Under the pieces are notes generated by a model. It did no database searches. It worked only from the letters and a program-made list of their open reading frames with translations, and had not been told where the DNA came from. Position numbers and translations under genes: made by a program. This document shows, piece after piece, positions 19,485-29,139 of a DNA stretch of 64,000 bases. Position 1 is the stretch's first letter. Each line of letters opens with the position of its first letter. This DNA is from Rhodovulum tesquicola (GTDB lineage: Bacteria; Pseudomonadota; Alphaproteobacteria; Rhodobacterales; Rhodobacteraceae), in the NCBI RefSeq assembly GCF_024128855.1, contig NZ_JAMYDV010000001.1:166972-230971 (forward strand). Direction: 5' to 3'.

Positions 19485-20087
19485 ATGTCCGAACGCGTGA
19501 TCCTTGCTTCCGGCTCGCCGATCCGGCGACAGCTTCTCGAACGGGCAGGTCTGGTGTTCGAGGCCATGCCGGTTGCCGTCGACGAGGCCGCGATCCGCGA
19601 CGGTCTGGAGGCCGAGGGCGCCGCCCCCGCCGAGATCGCCGAGACGCTGGCCGCCTTCAAGGCCGAACGCGCCGCGGCCAAGGCACCCGAGGCGCTGGTG
19701 ATCGGCTGTGATCAGATTCTGGCCCATCGCGGCCGGGTCCTGGGCAAGCCCGCCTCGATGGACGAGGCGCGCGCGCAATTGCGGGCCTTGCGGGGAGCCC
19801 CCCCGCATGAATTGCTGTCGGCCGTCGTCGTCTATGACGACCTCAAGCCGCTCTGGCGCCATGTCGGCCGGGTCAAGCTGACCATGCGCCCCTTCTCGGA
19901 CGCTTACCTGGAGGACTATCTGAACCGCAACTGGCATGGCGTGCGTGACGCAGTCGGCGCCTACAAGATCGAGGAAGAGGGGATCCGGCTGTTCTCGCGC
20001 ATCGAAGGGGACTATTTCGACATCCTGGGGTTGCCCCTTCTGCCGCTTCTGACCTTTCTGACCACGCGCGGAGCGTTGATGGCATGA
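19485..20087 (+). CDS. maf: Maf-type nucleoside triphosphate pyrophosphatase
   Basis: It hydrolyses abnormal or selected nucleoside triphosphates. The 200-residue protein has the Maf N-terminus VILASGSPIRRQLLERAGL, LVIGCDQILAHRGRVLGKP, and GVRDAVGAYKIEEEGIRLFSRIEGDYFDILGLPLLPL. The open frame continues upstream through the origin to 19296, but that stretch shows no protein character, so ATG 19485 is used. It overlaps aroE by 4 bases and begins the rightward operon maf-aroE-coaE-dnaQ. Confidence 0.94.
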   Translation: MSERVILASGSPIRRQLLERAGLVFEAMPVAVDEAAIRDGLEAEGAAPAEIAETLAAFKAERAAAKAPEALVIGCDQILAHRGRVLGKPASMDEARAQLRALRGAPPHELLSAVVVYDDLKPLWRHVGRVKLTMRPFSDAYLEDYLNRNWHGVRDAVGAYKIEEEGIRLFSRIEGDYFDILGLPLLPLLTFLTTRGALMA

Positions 20088-20917
20088 GTGAAAAGATACC
20101 GCTGGCCGGGCTGATCGGCTCTCCGGTTGACCATTCCAAGTCACCGCTGCTCCATCGGCACTGGCTGGAACGCTACGGGATCCGGGGCTATTACATTCCC
20201 ATGGATGTCGCACAGGCCGACCTGAAGGAGGTTTTGGCCGCCCTGCCGCGCATGGGTTTCGTCGGGGTGAACGTGACCATCCCGCACAAGGAGACGATCC
20301 TGGGCCTTGCCGATCTGGTGTCCGACCGGGCGGCGCTGATCGGGGCGGCGAACACGCTGATCTTCCGCGCCGATGGCAAGGTGCATGCCGATAATACCGA
20401 CGGAATCGGCTTCATCGAGAACCTGCGCCAGGGCGCACCGGGCTGGGATCCGGCGGCGGGGCCGGCCGCGATCCTCGGCGCTGGCGGGGCCGCACGGGCG
20501 GTGATCGCGGCGCTCTCCGAACAGGGGGTGCGCGAGATCCGCGTCAGCAACCGCACCCGATCCCGCGCCGAGGCGCTGCGCGCCGAGTTCGGCCCCAAGA
20601 TCGTCATCCATGACTGGGTGCAGGCTGCCGGAATGATCGAGGGCGCGGCGACCGTGGTCAACACGACCTCGCTGGGCATGGTCGGCAAGTCGGAGTTCCG
20701 CGTGCCGCTGGATGCGCTCAGCCCGGGCGCGGTGGTCTCGGACCTGGTCTACACGCCGCTCGAAACCACATTCCTCGCCGAGGCGCGGGCGCGGGGCTGC
20801 ATCGCGGTGGACGGGCTGGGCATGCTGCTGCACCAGGCCGCGCCCGGTTTCGAACGCTGGTTCGGCCGCCGTCCCGAGGTGGATGCCGCCGCCCGCGCGG
20901 TGTTGCTGGCGGAATGA
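20084..20917 (+). CDS. aroE: Shikimate dehydrogenase
   Basis: It reduces 3-dehydroshikimate to shikimate with NADPH in aromatic amino acid synthesis. The 277 residues include the substrate motif GSPVDHSKSPLLHRHWL, VNVTIPHKET with the catalytic Lys, DNTDGIGF, and the NADP-binding loop ILGAGGAARAVIAAL followed by VSNRTRSRAEAL. Overlaps of 4 bases with both maf and coaE imply translational coupling. Confidence 0.97.
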   Translation: MSEKIPLAGLIGSPVDHSKSPLLHRHWLERYGIRGYYIPMDVAQADLKEVLAALPRMGFVGVNVTIPHKETILGLADLVSDRAALIGAANTLIFRADGKVHADNTDGIGFIENLRQGAPGWDPAAGPAAILGAGGAARAVIAALSEQGVREIRVSNRTRSRAEALRAEFGPKIVIHDWVQAAGMIEGAATVVNTTSLGMVGKSEFRVPLDALSPGAVVSDLVYTPLETTFLAEARARGCIAVDGLGMLLHQAAPGFERWFGRRPEVDAAARAVLLAE

Positions 20918-21513
20918 GCGGGCGTCCTTTCCTGCTGGGCCTGACGGGATCCATCGGGATGGGGAAATCGACGACCGCGGACATCTTCCGCGTGCTGGGC
21001 GTGCCGGTCTGGGATGCCGATGCGGCTGTTCACCGGCTCTATGGCCCGGGCGGAGCCGCCATTCCCGCGATTGCCGCGCTTTGCCCCGACGCGGTCGGCC
21101 AGGCGGGTGTGGACCGTGCCACGCTCAAGGACTGGATCGGGCGCGATCCATCGGCGCTGGCCCGGATCGAGGCGGTGGTGCATCCGCTGGTAGCCGCCGA
21201 CCGGGAAGCGTTCACGAAGGCGCATGCCGACGCGCCGGTGCTGGTGCTGGATATCCCCCTGCTGTTCGAGACCGGTGCCGAGGACTGGCTTGACGCGGTG
21301 CTGGTCGTGACCGCCGCGCCCGAGGTGCAGCGCGCCCGCGTCTTGTCCCGCCCGGGCATGACCGAGGCGCAATTCGACCTTCTGCTGTCGCGGCAGATGC
21401 CCGATGCCGAGAAACGCGCCCGCGCCGACCATGTCATCGAGACGCGCAGCCTTGAACAGACCCGCGCCGAGGTGCAAGCCTTGCTCGACAAGCTGAGGGA
21501 AAACCATGCGTGA
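20914..21513 (+). CDS. coaE: Dephospho-CoA kinase
   Basis: It performs the last step of coenzyme A synthesis, phosphorylating dephospho-CoA with ATP. The 199 residues start with the P-loop LGLTGSIGMGKSTTADIFR, then VWDADAAVHRLY, HPLVAADREAF, DIPLLFETGAE and RVLSRPGMTEAQFDLLLSRQM. It overlaps aroE by 4 bases and dnaQ by 8. Confidence 0.97.
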   Translation: MSGRPFLLGLTGSIGMGKSTTADIFRVLGVPVWDADAAVHRLYGPGGAAIPAIAALCPDAVGQAGVDRATLKDWIGRDPSALARIEAVVHPLVAADREAFTKAHADAPVLVLDIPLLFETGAEDWLDAVLVVTAAPEVQRARVLSRPGMTEAQFDLLLSRQMPDAEKRARADHVIETRSLEQTRAEVQALLDKLRENHA

Positions 21514-22198
21514 GATCGTTCTCGACACCGAGACCACAGGCTTCGAGCCGTCCGAAGGCCATCGCATCGTGGAAATCGGCGCGGTCGAGCTGTGGAACCA
21601 CCTGCCCACGGGGCGGACCTATCACCAGTACATCAATCCCGAACGCCCGATGCCGCCCGAGGCGTTCCAGGTGCATGGGCTGGGCGACGACTTCCTGCGC
21701 GACAAGCCCGTGTTCCGGCTGGTGGCCGCCGAGTTCCTGGAATTCGTCGCCGAGGCGCGGCTGGTGATCCACAACGCCGCCTTCGACATGAAGTTCCTGA
21801 ATGCCGAACTGGGCTGGGTCGGCCTGCCCGCGATCCCGTGGGAACGGGCCCTGGACACGCTGGCGATGGCACGGCAGAAATTTCCGGGCTCGCCCGCCTC
21901 GCTGGATGCGCTGTGCCGACGCTTCGGGATCGACAACTCGGCGCGCGAAAAGCACGGCGCGCTCCTCGATTCCGAGATCCTGGCCGAGGTCTATCTGGAA
22001 CTTGTCGGCGGGCGGCAACCCGACCTTGTGCTGTCTTCAGGTCCGGCGGCCGGGACCGACGCCGCGACGGGCGGAGAATGGCGCCCTCGCCCCCGTCCAA
22101 AATCGCTGCCCCCCCGTCTGACAGAGGAGGAGGCAGCGGCGCATGCCGCCTTTGTCGAGGGTCTGGGTGACAAGGCCCTCTGGCGGCAGTTCGGATAG
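21506..22198 (+). CDS. dnaQ: DNA polymerase III epsilon subunit (3'-5' proofreading exonuclease)
   Basis: It is the proofreading subunit of the replicase. The 230 residues contain Exo I DTETTGFEPSEGHRIVEIGAVE, Exo II HNAAFDMKFLNAEL, and the epsilon-type Exo III HGALLDSEILAEVYLEL. The C-terminal tail (after about 170) is Pro/Arg-rich then helical, consistent with the polymerase-binding tail. It ends 4 bases before the opposing secB stop. Confidence 0.96.
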   Translation: MREIVLDTETTGFEPSEGHRIVEIGAVELWNHLPTGRTYHQYINPERPMPPEAFQVHGLGDDFLRDKPVFRLVAAEFLEFVAEARLVIHNAAFDMKFLNAELGWVGLPAIPWERALDTLAMARQKFPGSPASLDALCRRFGIDNSAREKHGALLDSEILAEVYLELVGGRQPDLVLSSGPAAGTDAATGGEWRPRPRPKSLPPRLTEEEAAAHAAFVEGLGDKALWRQFG

Positions 22199-22202
22199 AC
22201 CG

Positions 22203-22718
22203 TCAGGCCGTTCCGCCATTGCCCACATTCGGGGCCGGCTGGGCCTCCTGCGCCCGGCGGGCGATTTCCTGCCTGTAGAGCGCCACGAAATCCACAGGTT
22301 CCAGGTTCAGCGGCGGGAAGCCGCCATCGCGGGTCATGTCGGACACGATGCGCCGGATATAGGGAAACAACATCCGCGGGCATTCGATCAGCAGGAACGG
22401 GTGAAGCTGGTCTTCGGGCACGTTCTCGACATGGAAGACCCCGCCATAGTCGATCTCCAGCAGGAACAGCGTCGCGCCGTCGTTCTTGTTCTTCGAGTTG
22501 ATCGTGAACTTGCAGATGATCTCGAACTGATGCTCGGTGGGACGCTTGCGTGCATCCAGCCCGACCTGAACGCTGATATCGGGCGTGACCTCCCCCTGCA
22601 CGCCCTTCTGGACAAGGACGTTCTCGAACGAGAGGTCGCGGATATACTGGCCAAGGATTTGCATCCGCACCTGGGGCGGTTGCTGTGCGCCCGCGCCGTT
22701 GCCTTCGGTCTCGCTCAT
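22203..22718 (-). CDS. secB: Protein-export chaperone SecB
   Basis: SecB holds preproteins unfolded and hands them to SecA. The 171 residues show the family core (RMQILGQYIRDLSFENV, PDISVQVGLDARK, HQFEIICKFTINSK, LFLLEIDYGGVFHVENVPEDQLHPFLLIECPRMLFPYIRRIVSDMTRDGGFPPLNLEPVDF). It is convergent with dnaQ and followed upstream by fxsA. Confidence 0.96.
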   Translation of the reverse strand: MSETEGNGAGAQQPPQVRMQILGQYIRDLSFENVLVQKGVQGEVTPDISVQVGLDARKRPTEHQFEIICKFTINSKNKNDGATLFLLEIDYGGVFHVENVPEDQLHPFLLIECPRMLFPYIRRIVSDMTRDGGFPPLNLEPVDFVALYRQEIARRAQEAQPAPNVGNGGTA

Positions 22719-22775
22719 GATGTGCTCCTGGCGAATGTTACGTCGCGATCCGATTAGCAGCTTGGGCGCATCGGC

Positions 22776-23261
22776 TCAATGCTGCGTCCAGCCCGATCGG
22801 CCGCGCGGCTGGTCGTCCCTGGGCTCCAGTTCCTCGAACTCGCCCTCGATCACGTCACCATGGGTCGGTGCGCGGGGCCGGGGGCCGGGGTCCGCGCCAT
22901 ATGTCATGCTCTGGACGACGATCCGTTGCGACAGCCAGCGATAGGCCGCGGCGCGCACGGGCGGCATCAGAAGCGCGAAACCCACGGCATCGGTAAAGAA
23001 ACCGGGCGTCAGCAGCAGCGCGCCGGCGAAGAGAATCATCGCCCCATGGGCCAGCGGCTCGGCCGGATCGCGTAATTCCCGGAACGAATTGCGAAGCTGC
23101 GCCATCGCCATCGCGCCTTGCTGGCGGATCAGCAAGGTGCCGATCACCGCCGTCAGGACGACGATGGCCAGCGTGGCCCACAGGCCGATCGCACCGCCCA
23201 CCTGGATGAACAGGGCGATCTCGATCAGCGGCACACACAGGAAGAGAACGAAAATCCACAT
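22776..23261 (-). CDS. fxsA: FxsA family membrane protein
   Basis: It is a small inner-membrane protein of unclear role, named for suppression of phage F exclusion. The 161 residues have hydrophobic helices at about 1-20 (MWIFVLFLCVPLIEIALFI), 25-46 and 75-95, then the FxsA loop LLLTPGFFTDAVGFALLMPPVR and a charged C-terminal tail. It is divergent from the Tim44-like gene across 105 bases. Confidence 0.9.
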   Translation of the reverse strand: MWIFVLFLCVPLIEIALFIQVGGAIGLWATLAIVVLTAVIGTLLIRQQGAMAMAQLRNSFRELRDPAEPLAHGAMILFAGALLLTPGFFTDAVGFALLMPPVRAAAYRWLSQRIVVQSMTYGADPGPRPRAPTHGDVIEGEFEELEPRDDQPRGRSGWTQH

Positions 23262-23366
23262 GGAGAACCCTCGACGAACCGCGCAGGTGGACTTGACCCG
23301 GCACCTGCCTTACATAAGTCCGGTAATGTTCAGATACAAAGACTGACGGCACGCTGCGAGGTCACC

Positions 23367-24035
23367 ATGGGCTCTGCCATCATCCAACTTCTGGTTCTCG
23401 CGGGAATTGCCGTGTTCCTGATCCTGCGCCTGCGTTCGGTGCTCGGCACGCGCGAGGGTTTCGAGAAGCCGCCACTGTCGATGCCCGACCCCGCCTCGCG
23501 CCGTTCCGATTCGCGCCGCGAATTCGAGGTGATCCAGGGCGGTGTCGACAGCGACATCACCGATCACGTTCCCGATGGCAGCCCGGCGGCCAAGGCGCTT
23601 GCCGCCATGAAGATGGCCGAGCCCGGCTTTTCGGTGGGCGAGTTCCTGCATGGCGCGCGCGGGGCCTATGAAATGATCCTGATGGCCTTCGAGCGGGGCG
23701 AGCTTGAAGATGTCGAGTCCTTCCTCGCCCCCGAGGTTCTGGACAGCTTTGCCGAAGTGGTCCGGCTGCGCGAGGACCAGGGCCTGACGGTCGAGGCGAA
23801 TTTCGTCGGCGTGCGCGAACTTGCACTGAAGGATGCCACCTTCGACCGCGATACCGGCGAGGCCGAACTGGTCGTGAAATTCGTGGGCGAACTGACCTCT
23901 GTCGTGCGCAACCTTTCGGGTGATGTGGTCGAGGGCAGCCCCAGCGAGATCAAGCGCCAGCGCGATATCTGGACCTTCGCCCGGCGGATGGGGGTCGACG
24001 ACCCGAACTGGCAGCTTGTCGCCACGGGCGAATGA
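23367..24035 (+). CDS. Tim44/TimA family putative adaptor protein
   Basis: The 222-residue protein starts with a membrane helix (MGSAIIQLLVLAGIAVFLILRLRSVLG) followed by a linker and a C-terminal Tim44-like domain (GARGAYEMILMAFERGELEDVESFLAPEVLDSF and IWTFARRMGVDDPNWQLVATGE). In mitochondria the related domain tethers the import motor; the bacterial role is not established. An open frame runs back to 23118, but ATG 23367 precedes the helix expected of the family. It overlaps mltA by 4 bases. Confidence 0.87.
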   Translation: MGSAIIQLLVLAGIAVFLILRLRSVLGTREGFEKPPLSMPDPASRRSDSRREFEVIQGGVDSDITDHVPDGSPAAKALAAMKMAEPGFSVGEFLHGARGAYEMILMAFERGELEDVESFLAPEVLDSFAEVVRLREDQGLTVEANFVGVRELALKDATFDRDTGEAELVVKFVGELTSVVRNLSGDVVEGSPSEIKRQRDIWTFARRMGVDDPNWQLVATGE

Positions 24036-25063
24036 TCCGTGGCCTGGGCGCGGTGGCCTGTCTGGCGCTTGCGATGAGCGCGGGGCCCGCGCGGCCCGAT
24101 CTGCCGGTCGAAATCCTGCGGTTCTCCGATCTCAAGGGCTGGGAACGGGACGACCACGCCACCGCGCTGGCCGTCTTTCGCGAAACCTGCCTTGATCTGC
24201 CCGACCTGACCTGGTCATCGCTTTGCGCGGTCGCCGAACACCAGCAGGATGCGCGCCGCTTTTTCGAACTGTTCTTTCGGCCCGTGCTGATCGGCGGCAC
24301 CGGCCCGGCATTGTTTACCGGCTATTTCGAACCCGAACTCGAGGGCGCGCGCCGCCCCGATGCGCGCTTTCGCTACCCGGTCTATCGCACCCCGCCGGAC
24401 CTGATCCAGGGCGAGCCCTGGCATTCCCGGCGCGAGATCGAGGAAGACGGCGTCCTGCGGGGCCGCGGGCTGGAAATCGCCTGGCTCGACGATCCGGTGG
24501 ATGTCTTCTTCCTTCAGGTGCAGGGTTCGGGCCGTATCCGTCTGAAGGACGGCACGACGCTTCGGGTCGGCTATGGCGGCAAGAACGGGCATGAATACCG
24601 CTCGATCGGGCAGGAACTGGTGCGGCGCGGCATCTACGAGCCGCATCAGGTCTCGGCTCAGGTGATCCGGTCCTGGGTGCGCCGCAACCCCGAGCAAGGG
24701 CGCGCGCTGCTGCATCACAACCCCTCCTTCGTGTTCTTCCGCGAACTCGATCAGTTGCCCGCCGACAAGGGGCCGCTGGGCGCGATGAATCGCTCGATCA
24801 CGCCGATGCGCACCATTGCCGTCGATCCCGCCTTTGTGCCGCTGGGCGCGCCCGTGTGGATCGAAAAGGGCGGCCGCGCGCCGCTGCACCGGTTGATGGT
24901 GGCGCAAGACACCGGATCGGCGATCAAGGGGGCGCAGCGGGCGGACATCTTCTATGGCACGGGCAAGGCGGCGGGCGAAAGGGCCGGGCGTATCCGTGAC
25001 CGCGGGCGCATGATCGTGCTCTTGCCGATCGAGACCGCGCTTGCCCTGCTGCCCGAGGGCTAG
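24032..25063 (+). CDS. mltA: Membrane-bound lytic murein transglycosylase A
   Basis: It cleaves peptidoglycan glycan strands to 1,6-anhydro products. The 343 residues begin with an export signal (MIRGLGAVACLALAMSAGPARP). The MltA domain shows LFTGYFEPELEGA and YPVYRTPPDLI, then YGGKNGHEYRSIGQEL, and the 3D domain with its three aspartates spans IAVDPAFVPLGAPVWIE to AQDTGSAIKGAQRADIFYGTGKAAGERAGRI. I see no obvious lipobox. It is coupled to the Tim44-like gene by an ATGA overlap and followed by smr. Confidence 0.95.
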   Translation: MIRGLGAVACLALAMSAGPARPDLPVEILRFSDLKGWERDDHATALAVFRETCLDLPDLTWSSLCAVAEHQQDARRFFELFFRPVLIGGTGPALFTGYFEPELEGARRPDARFRYPVYRTPPDLIQGEPWHSRREIEEDGVLRGRGLEIAWLDDPVDVFFLQVQGSGRIRLKDGTTLRVGYGGKNGHEYRSIGQELVRRGIYEPHQVSAQVIRSWVRRNPEQGRALLHHNPSFVFFRELDQLPADKGPLGAMNRSITPMRTIAVDPAFVPLGAPVWIEKGGRAPLHRLMVAQDTGSAIKGAQRADIFYGTGKAAGERAGRIRDRGRMIVLLPIETALALLPEG

Positions 25064-25067
25064 GCCG

Positions 25068-25646
25068 GTGGCCCGCCGCCGTTCCGGCCAGCTGAGCGGC
25101 GAGGATCGCGCGCTGTGGGATCTCGTCGCCCGACGCACCCGTCCCCTGCCGGGCAAGCGCCCCGGACCCGCGCCCGAACCGGGCGAACGCAAAGAGCCGC
25201 CCGCCGCCCCGCCCCCGGGCCCCGCCCCGATTGCTCCTTTCCGCATCGGGGCGCGCGCGACCGGGACCGCGACATCCGCCCCGCCCTCGGACGCGGCGAT
25301 CCGCATGGACCGCAAGGCGTTCAACCGGCTCAAGGGCGGCAAGCTGTCGCCCGAGGCGCGCATCGACCTGCATGGCATGACGCTGGCCGAGGCGCATCCG
25401 GCGCTGACCGGCTTCATCCTGCGCGCCCAGGCCGAGGGGCGGCGCCTCGTGCTGGTCATCACCGGCAAGGGACAGGGGCCCGAAGGCAATGGCCCGATCC
25501 CCGAGAGACGCGGTGTGCTCAGGCGGCAGGTTCCGCACTGGCTGCACCAGCCGCCGCTGGCCGCCGCGGTGCTGCAGGTCGCGCAGGCGCATCGGCGTCA
25601 TGGCGGCGATGGGGCGGTTTACGTCTACCTGCGCCGCCCCCGCTGA
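25068..25646 (+). CDS. Smr/MutS2 C-terminal domain protein
   Basis: The 192-residue protein has a basic, proline-rich N-terminal half (about 1-85) and a C-terminal Smr domain: ARIDLHGMTLAEAHPALTGFILRAQAEGRRLVLVITGKG, then GVLRRQVPHWLHQPPLAAAVLQVAQAHRRHGGDGAVYVYLRR. Smr domains are nucleases or nucleic-acid binders. The start chosen is GTG at 25068, 4 bases after the mltA stop, giving VARRRSGQLSGEDRALWDLV. It converges with the DUF900 gene. Confidence 0.88.
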   Translation: MARRRSGQLSGEDRALWDLVARRTRPLPGKRPGPAPEPGERKEPPAAPPPGPAPIAPFRIGARATGTATSAPPSDAAIRMDRKAFNRLKGGKLSPEARIDLHGMTLAEAHPALTGFILRAQAEGRRLVLVITGKGQGPEGNGPIPERRGVLRRQVPHWLHQPPLAAAVLQVAQAHRRHGGDGAVYVYLRRPR

Positions 25647-25650
25647 GCCG

Positions 25651-26754
25651 TCATTGCCGGGCCAGCGCGGTCAGCGGCGACAGGATGACCGCGGTTGCGT
25701 TCTGCACGGTGATGACCGTGCCCGGCAACAACCCCGGCCGCCCGGCCGCGCCCGAGTCGAACGCCTGCTGCAGCGTCGGCACGTCGCGCAACAACCGGAA
25801 CAGGTCGGGCGAGGTGCCGGCCGTGAAATGGCCCATCCCGGTCGAGAACCCGGTCACGTCCAGCACGATGACATTCAGATCGGCCACGTCGGCGACACTC
25901 CGGATATTGCCCAGCCGGTCTCGTTGGCCCGACAGCCGGGCAGACAATGACAGAGCCCGGTCGCGTTGCGAGGTGAAGACCACCACGCTTTGCGGCATCG
26001 CGTCGATATCGCGGACCTGCGCGCGGAACACGTCCACGTCGATATCCGGCGAGAGCAGGATCAGCCCGTCGATCTCGCGCGCGACGCGCCCGGGGTTGGC
26101 CAGCGCCATGTGGCGCAGGGTCTCCATCGTCAGCAGGCCGCCCATCGAATGGGCAACGATCAGCAACTCGTCGGGGCGGGCCGCGATCAGCGCCTCCAGC
26201 AATTCGGCGAACCCCCTGCGCGCGAACAGCGCGCTGTCGCGGTCATGGGCATAGCCGAAGGGGCTGGCGGCGCTGGGCCAGGAGTAATGCACCGCGACCC
26301 CCTCGATCCCGAAATCATGCGCCAGCTGCGCCGAGCGATAGAGACCTTCGGCGAAATTCGTGTTGAACCCATGGACGAAAACGACCGCCGCTCGCTTTCC
26401 CCTGGGCCGTGCGGAGATATCGCGGGCCAGTGCCGCGGTGAAAGCGGAGGGGTGATCGAACAATCGGGCCGAACGCATCAGGAACTGGCGCCCTGGATCG
26501 GGCTGGCCCTTGGGATAGGCTATCTCGCCCGGTGCCCGGTTCGGAGGGATGGAAACCGTGAACGCGCCAAAGTCGAGTTCTTCGGACCGGGTATTGGCGA
26601 ACAGCCGCCCGGCATCCGCCATGCGCGTCGTGCCGACATAGACGATCCGCTCGACCGTCCCGGGTGTCGCTTCGGGCGCCATGGCCACCATACCGCGTGC
26701 CGCACAGCCCGCCAGCGCGACAAGGCACAGGAGCATGGCGATCTGTCGCAGCAC
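25651..26754 (-). CDS. DUF900-type alpha/beta hydrolase, lipoprotein
   Basis: The 367 residues start with a lipoprotein signal, LLCLVALAGC, so the product should be membrane-anchored. The body has an alpha/beta hydrolase fold: AAVVFVHGFNTNFAEGLYRSAQLAHDFG and the nucleophile elbow LLIVAHSMGGLLTMETLR, with DIDVDVFRAQ likely carrying an acid residue. This matches the DUF900 family of uncharacterised esterase-like proteins. The substrate is unknown. It lies 21 bases downstream of hslU on the same strand. Confidence 0.85.
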   Translation of the reverse strand: MLRQIAMLLCLVALAGCAARGMVAMAPEATPGTVERIVYVGTTRMADAGRLFANTRSEELDFGAFTVSIPPNRAPGEIAYPKGQPDPGRQFLMRSARLFDHPSAFTAALARDISARPRGKRAAVVFVHGFNTNFAEGLYRSAQLAHDFGIEGVAVHYSWPSAASPFGYAHDRDSALFARRGFAELLEALIAARPDELLIVAHSMGGLLTMETLRHMALANPGRVAREIDGLILLSPDIDVDVFRAQVRDIDAMPQSVVVFTSQRDRALSLSARLSGQRDRLGNIRSVADVADLNVIVLDVTGFSTGMGHFTAGTSPDLFRLLRDVPTLQQAFDSGAAGRPGLLPGTVITVQNATAVILSPLTALARQ

Positions 26755-26775
26755 GGGCAGCCCCAGCGGCCGGGA

Positions 26776-28086
26776 TCAGAGAATGTAGCGCGTCACATCG
26801 GCCGACCGTGTCAGCGCCCCGAGATTCTTCTCGACGAAATCGGAATTCACTTCAACCGCCTCGCCGCCGCGATCGGGGGCGGTGAAGCTCAGTTCCTCGA
26901 ACACCCGCTCCATCACCGTGTAAAGCCGCCGCGCGCCGATATTCTCGACGCTTTCATTTACCTCGGCCGCGATCCGCGCCAGCGCCGCGATGCCATCCTC
27001 GGTGAAGGTGACATTGACCTTCTCGGTCTCCATCAGCGCGGCATATTGCCGGGTCAGCGCGTTTTCGGTCTCGGTCAGGATGCGCACAAAATCGGCTTCG
27101 GTCAGCGCGCGCAGTTCTACCCGGATCGGCAGCCGCCCCTGCAATTCGGGCAACAGGTCGGACGGCTTGGCGATGTGGAAGGCGCCCGAGGCGATGAACA
27201 GGATATGGTCGGTCTTGACCGGGCCGTGCTTGGTGGAAACCGTCGTGCCCTCGATCAGCGGGAGCAGGTCGCGCTGCACCCCCTCGCGGCTGACATCGGC
27301 GCCGCGCGTGTCGGAGCGCGCGCAGACCTTGTCGATCTCGTCCAGGAACACGATCCCGTTTTCCTGTACCGCCTCAAGCGCGGTGCGCGTCACCGTCTCG
27401 TCATCCAGAAGTTTGTCGGCCTCTTCCGAGATCAGGATCTCGTAGCTGTCGCGCACCGTCATCCTGCGCCGCACCCTGCGCCCGCCGAACGCCTTGCCGA
27501 ACAGATCGCCCAGCGACATCATCCCGCCGCCCTGGCCGGGCGGCATTCCGGGGATCTCCATCATCGGCAGCGGGTTCGAGGTATCCGCCACCTCAAGCTC
27601 GATCATCGTCTCGTCCAGCTCGCCGCGTTTCAGCTTGCCGCGAAACATCTCGCGCGTCTGTTCGCGAGCATCCGTCCCGGCGATGGCCTCGATCACCCGT
27701 TCCTCCGCGGCCAGATGCGCCGCGGCCTTGACCTCCTCGCGCATCCAGTCGCGGGTCTGGGCGATCGCGCTGTCCACCAGATCGCGGATGATCTGTTCCA
27801 CGTCGCGCCCGACATAGCCGACCTCGGTGAACTTGGTCGCCTCGACCTTGATGAAGGGTGCGCGGGCCAGCCGGGCAAGGCGGCGCGAGATCTCGGTCTT
27901 GCCGACGCCGGTCGGGCCGATCATCAGGATGTTCTTGGGGTAGACTTCTTCGCGCAGGTCGTCGGCCAACTGCTTGCGCCGCCAGCGATTGCGCAGCGCC
28001 ACCGCAACCGCGCGCTTGGCGTCCTTCTGCCCGATGATGAAGCGATCCAGTTCCGAGACGATCTCGCGGGGGGTCAGGTCGGTCAT
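26776..28086 (-). CDS. hslU: HslUV protease ATPase subunit HslU
   Basis: It is the AAA+ unfoldase that feeds HslV. The 436 residues include [34 protein letters not shown], Walker [20 protein letters not shown], the pore loop region [22 protein letters not shown], the variable I domain (about 135-240, with [13 protein letters not shown]), Walker [13 protein letters not shown], and the C-terminal tail RYIL that inserts into HslV. It overlaps hslV by 4 bases (ATGA). Confidence 0.97.
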   Translation of the reverse strand: MTDLTPREIVSELDRFIIGQKDAKRAVAVALRNRWRRKQLADDLREEVYPKNILMIGPTGVGKTEISRRLARLARAPFIKVEATKFTEVGYVGRDVEQIIRDLVDSAIAQTRDWMREEVKAAAHLAAEERVIEAIAGTDAREQTREMFRGKLKRGELDETMIELEVADTSNPLPMMEIPGMPPGQGGGMMSLGDLFGKAFGGRRVRRRMTVRDSYEILISEEADKLLDDETVTRTALEAVQENGIVFLDEIDKVCARSDTRGADVSREGVQRDLLPLIEGTTVSTKHGPVKTDHILFIASGAFHIAKPSDLLPELQGRLPIRVELRALTEADFVRILTETENALTRQYAALMETEKVNVTFTEDGIAALARIAAEVNESVENIGARRLYTVMERVFEELSFTAPDRGGEAVEVNSDFVEKNLGALTRSADVTRYIL

Positions 28087-28643
28087 TTGGAAATCGTCTC
28101 CACCGTCAGGTTGCCATTCGTGTAGACGCAGATATCGGCCGCGATCGCCATGGCCTTGCGGGCGACCTCTTCGGCCGACAACTCGGTGTTCTCGATCAGA
28201 CCGCGGGCGGCGGCCAGCGCGTAATTCCCGCCCGACCCGATGGCCGCCACGTCATGTTCGGGCGACAGCACATCGCCCACGCCGGTGATGACATACAACT
28301 CGGCCCCGTCGCTGACGATCAGCATGGCTTCGAGCTTTTGCAGGTACTTGTCGGTGCGCCAGTCCTTGGCCAGTTCCACCGCCGCGCGCTGCAACTGCCC
28401 GGGCGTCGCCTCCAGTTTGGCCTCGAGGCGTTCCAGCAGGGTAAAGGCATCCGCGGTCGAGCCCGCAAACCCCGCCACCACGTCAAAGCCGCCGGGCGAC
28501 AGGCGCCGCACCTTGCGCGCGGTGCCCTTGATGACGGTCTGGCCCAGGCTCACCTGCCCGTCGCCCGCAATCACCACCTGCCCGCCGCGCTTGACGCCGA
28601 TGATCGTCGTGCCGTGCCAGCCGGGAAACTCGTCTCTTGCCAT
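28083..28643 (-). CDS. hslV: HslUV protease peptidase subunit HslV
   Basis: It is the proteasome-like threonine protease partner of HslU. The 186-residue precursor begins [19 protein letters not shown]. Processing before the first Thr of GTTI would expose the catalytic N-terminal threonine after an 11-residue propeptide, as in other alphaproteobacteria. [21 protein letters not shown] and [16 protein letters not shown] follow. An open frame extends to 28709, but ATG 28643 fits the family. Confidence 0.96.
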   Translation of the reverse strand: MARDEFPGWHGTTIIGVKRGGQVVIAGDGQVSLGQTVIKGTARKVRRLSPGGFDVVAGFAGSTADAFTLLERLEAKLEATPGQLQRAAVELAKDWRTDKYLQKLEAMLIVSDGAELYVITGVGDVLSPEHDVAAIGSGGNYALAAARGLIENTELSAEEVARKAMAIAADICVYTNGNLTVETISK

Positions 28644-28712
28644 GGGCGCCCTCCGTGCTTTGCGCTTCGGCGCATATATGTGCCCGATGCTGCCCCACAA
28701 GGCGTGCAACAG

Positions 28713-28733
28713 AAAGGGGCGCCGCAGCGCCCC
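28713..28733 (-). terminator. Intrinsic terminator after trxA
   Basis: On the minus strand GGGGCGC-TGCG-GCGCCCC forms a 7-base-pair hairpin with a 4-base loop, followed by TTTCTGTTG. It lies 27 bases after the trxA stop and before hslV. Confidence 0.7.
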
Positions 28734-28759
28734 ATTGTCTCAGCCCTGGACGCGGTCGT

Positions 28760-29080
28760 TCAGACCGACTCTTCGATCCAGCCTTTCAGCGCGGCCTTGG
28801 GTGCGGCGCCGATCTTGTTGGACACCACCTGCCCGTCCTTGAACAGGAACAGGGCCGGGATGCCGCGCACGCCCATCTGGGCGGGGGTGTTGGGGTTGTC
28901 GTCCACGTTCACCTTGACGATCTTGACCTTGCCCTCGTACTCGTCCGCCAGTTCTTCCAGCGCCGGGCCGATCTGCTTGCAGGGTCCGCACCATTCTGCC
29001 CAGAAATCCACCACCACGGGGATGTCGGAATTGCGCACCTCGGCGTCGAAGGTGTCGTCGGTGACGGAATGGGTCGGCAT
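28760..29080 (-). CDS. trxA: Thioredoxin
   Basis: It is a general dithiol reductant of the cytoplasm. The 106 residues carry [23 protein letters not shown] with the WCGPC active site at about residues 30-34, and the conserved cis-proline segment [19 protein letters not shown] sits 7 bases before the ATG. An intrinsic terminator follows. addA ends 59 bases upstream. Confidence 0.97.
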   Translation of the reverse strand: MPTHSVTDDTFDAEVRNSDIPVVVDFWAEWCGPCKQIGPALEELADEYEGKVKIVKVNVDDNPNTPAQMGVRGIPALFLFKDGQVVSNKIGAAPKAALKGWIEESV

Positions 29081-29139
29081 CGGGTCTCTCCTTGGAACCT
29101 GCGATCGTTGCGGGACAGTAAGAAGCGGGGGATGGGCCG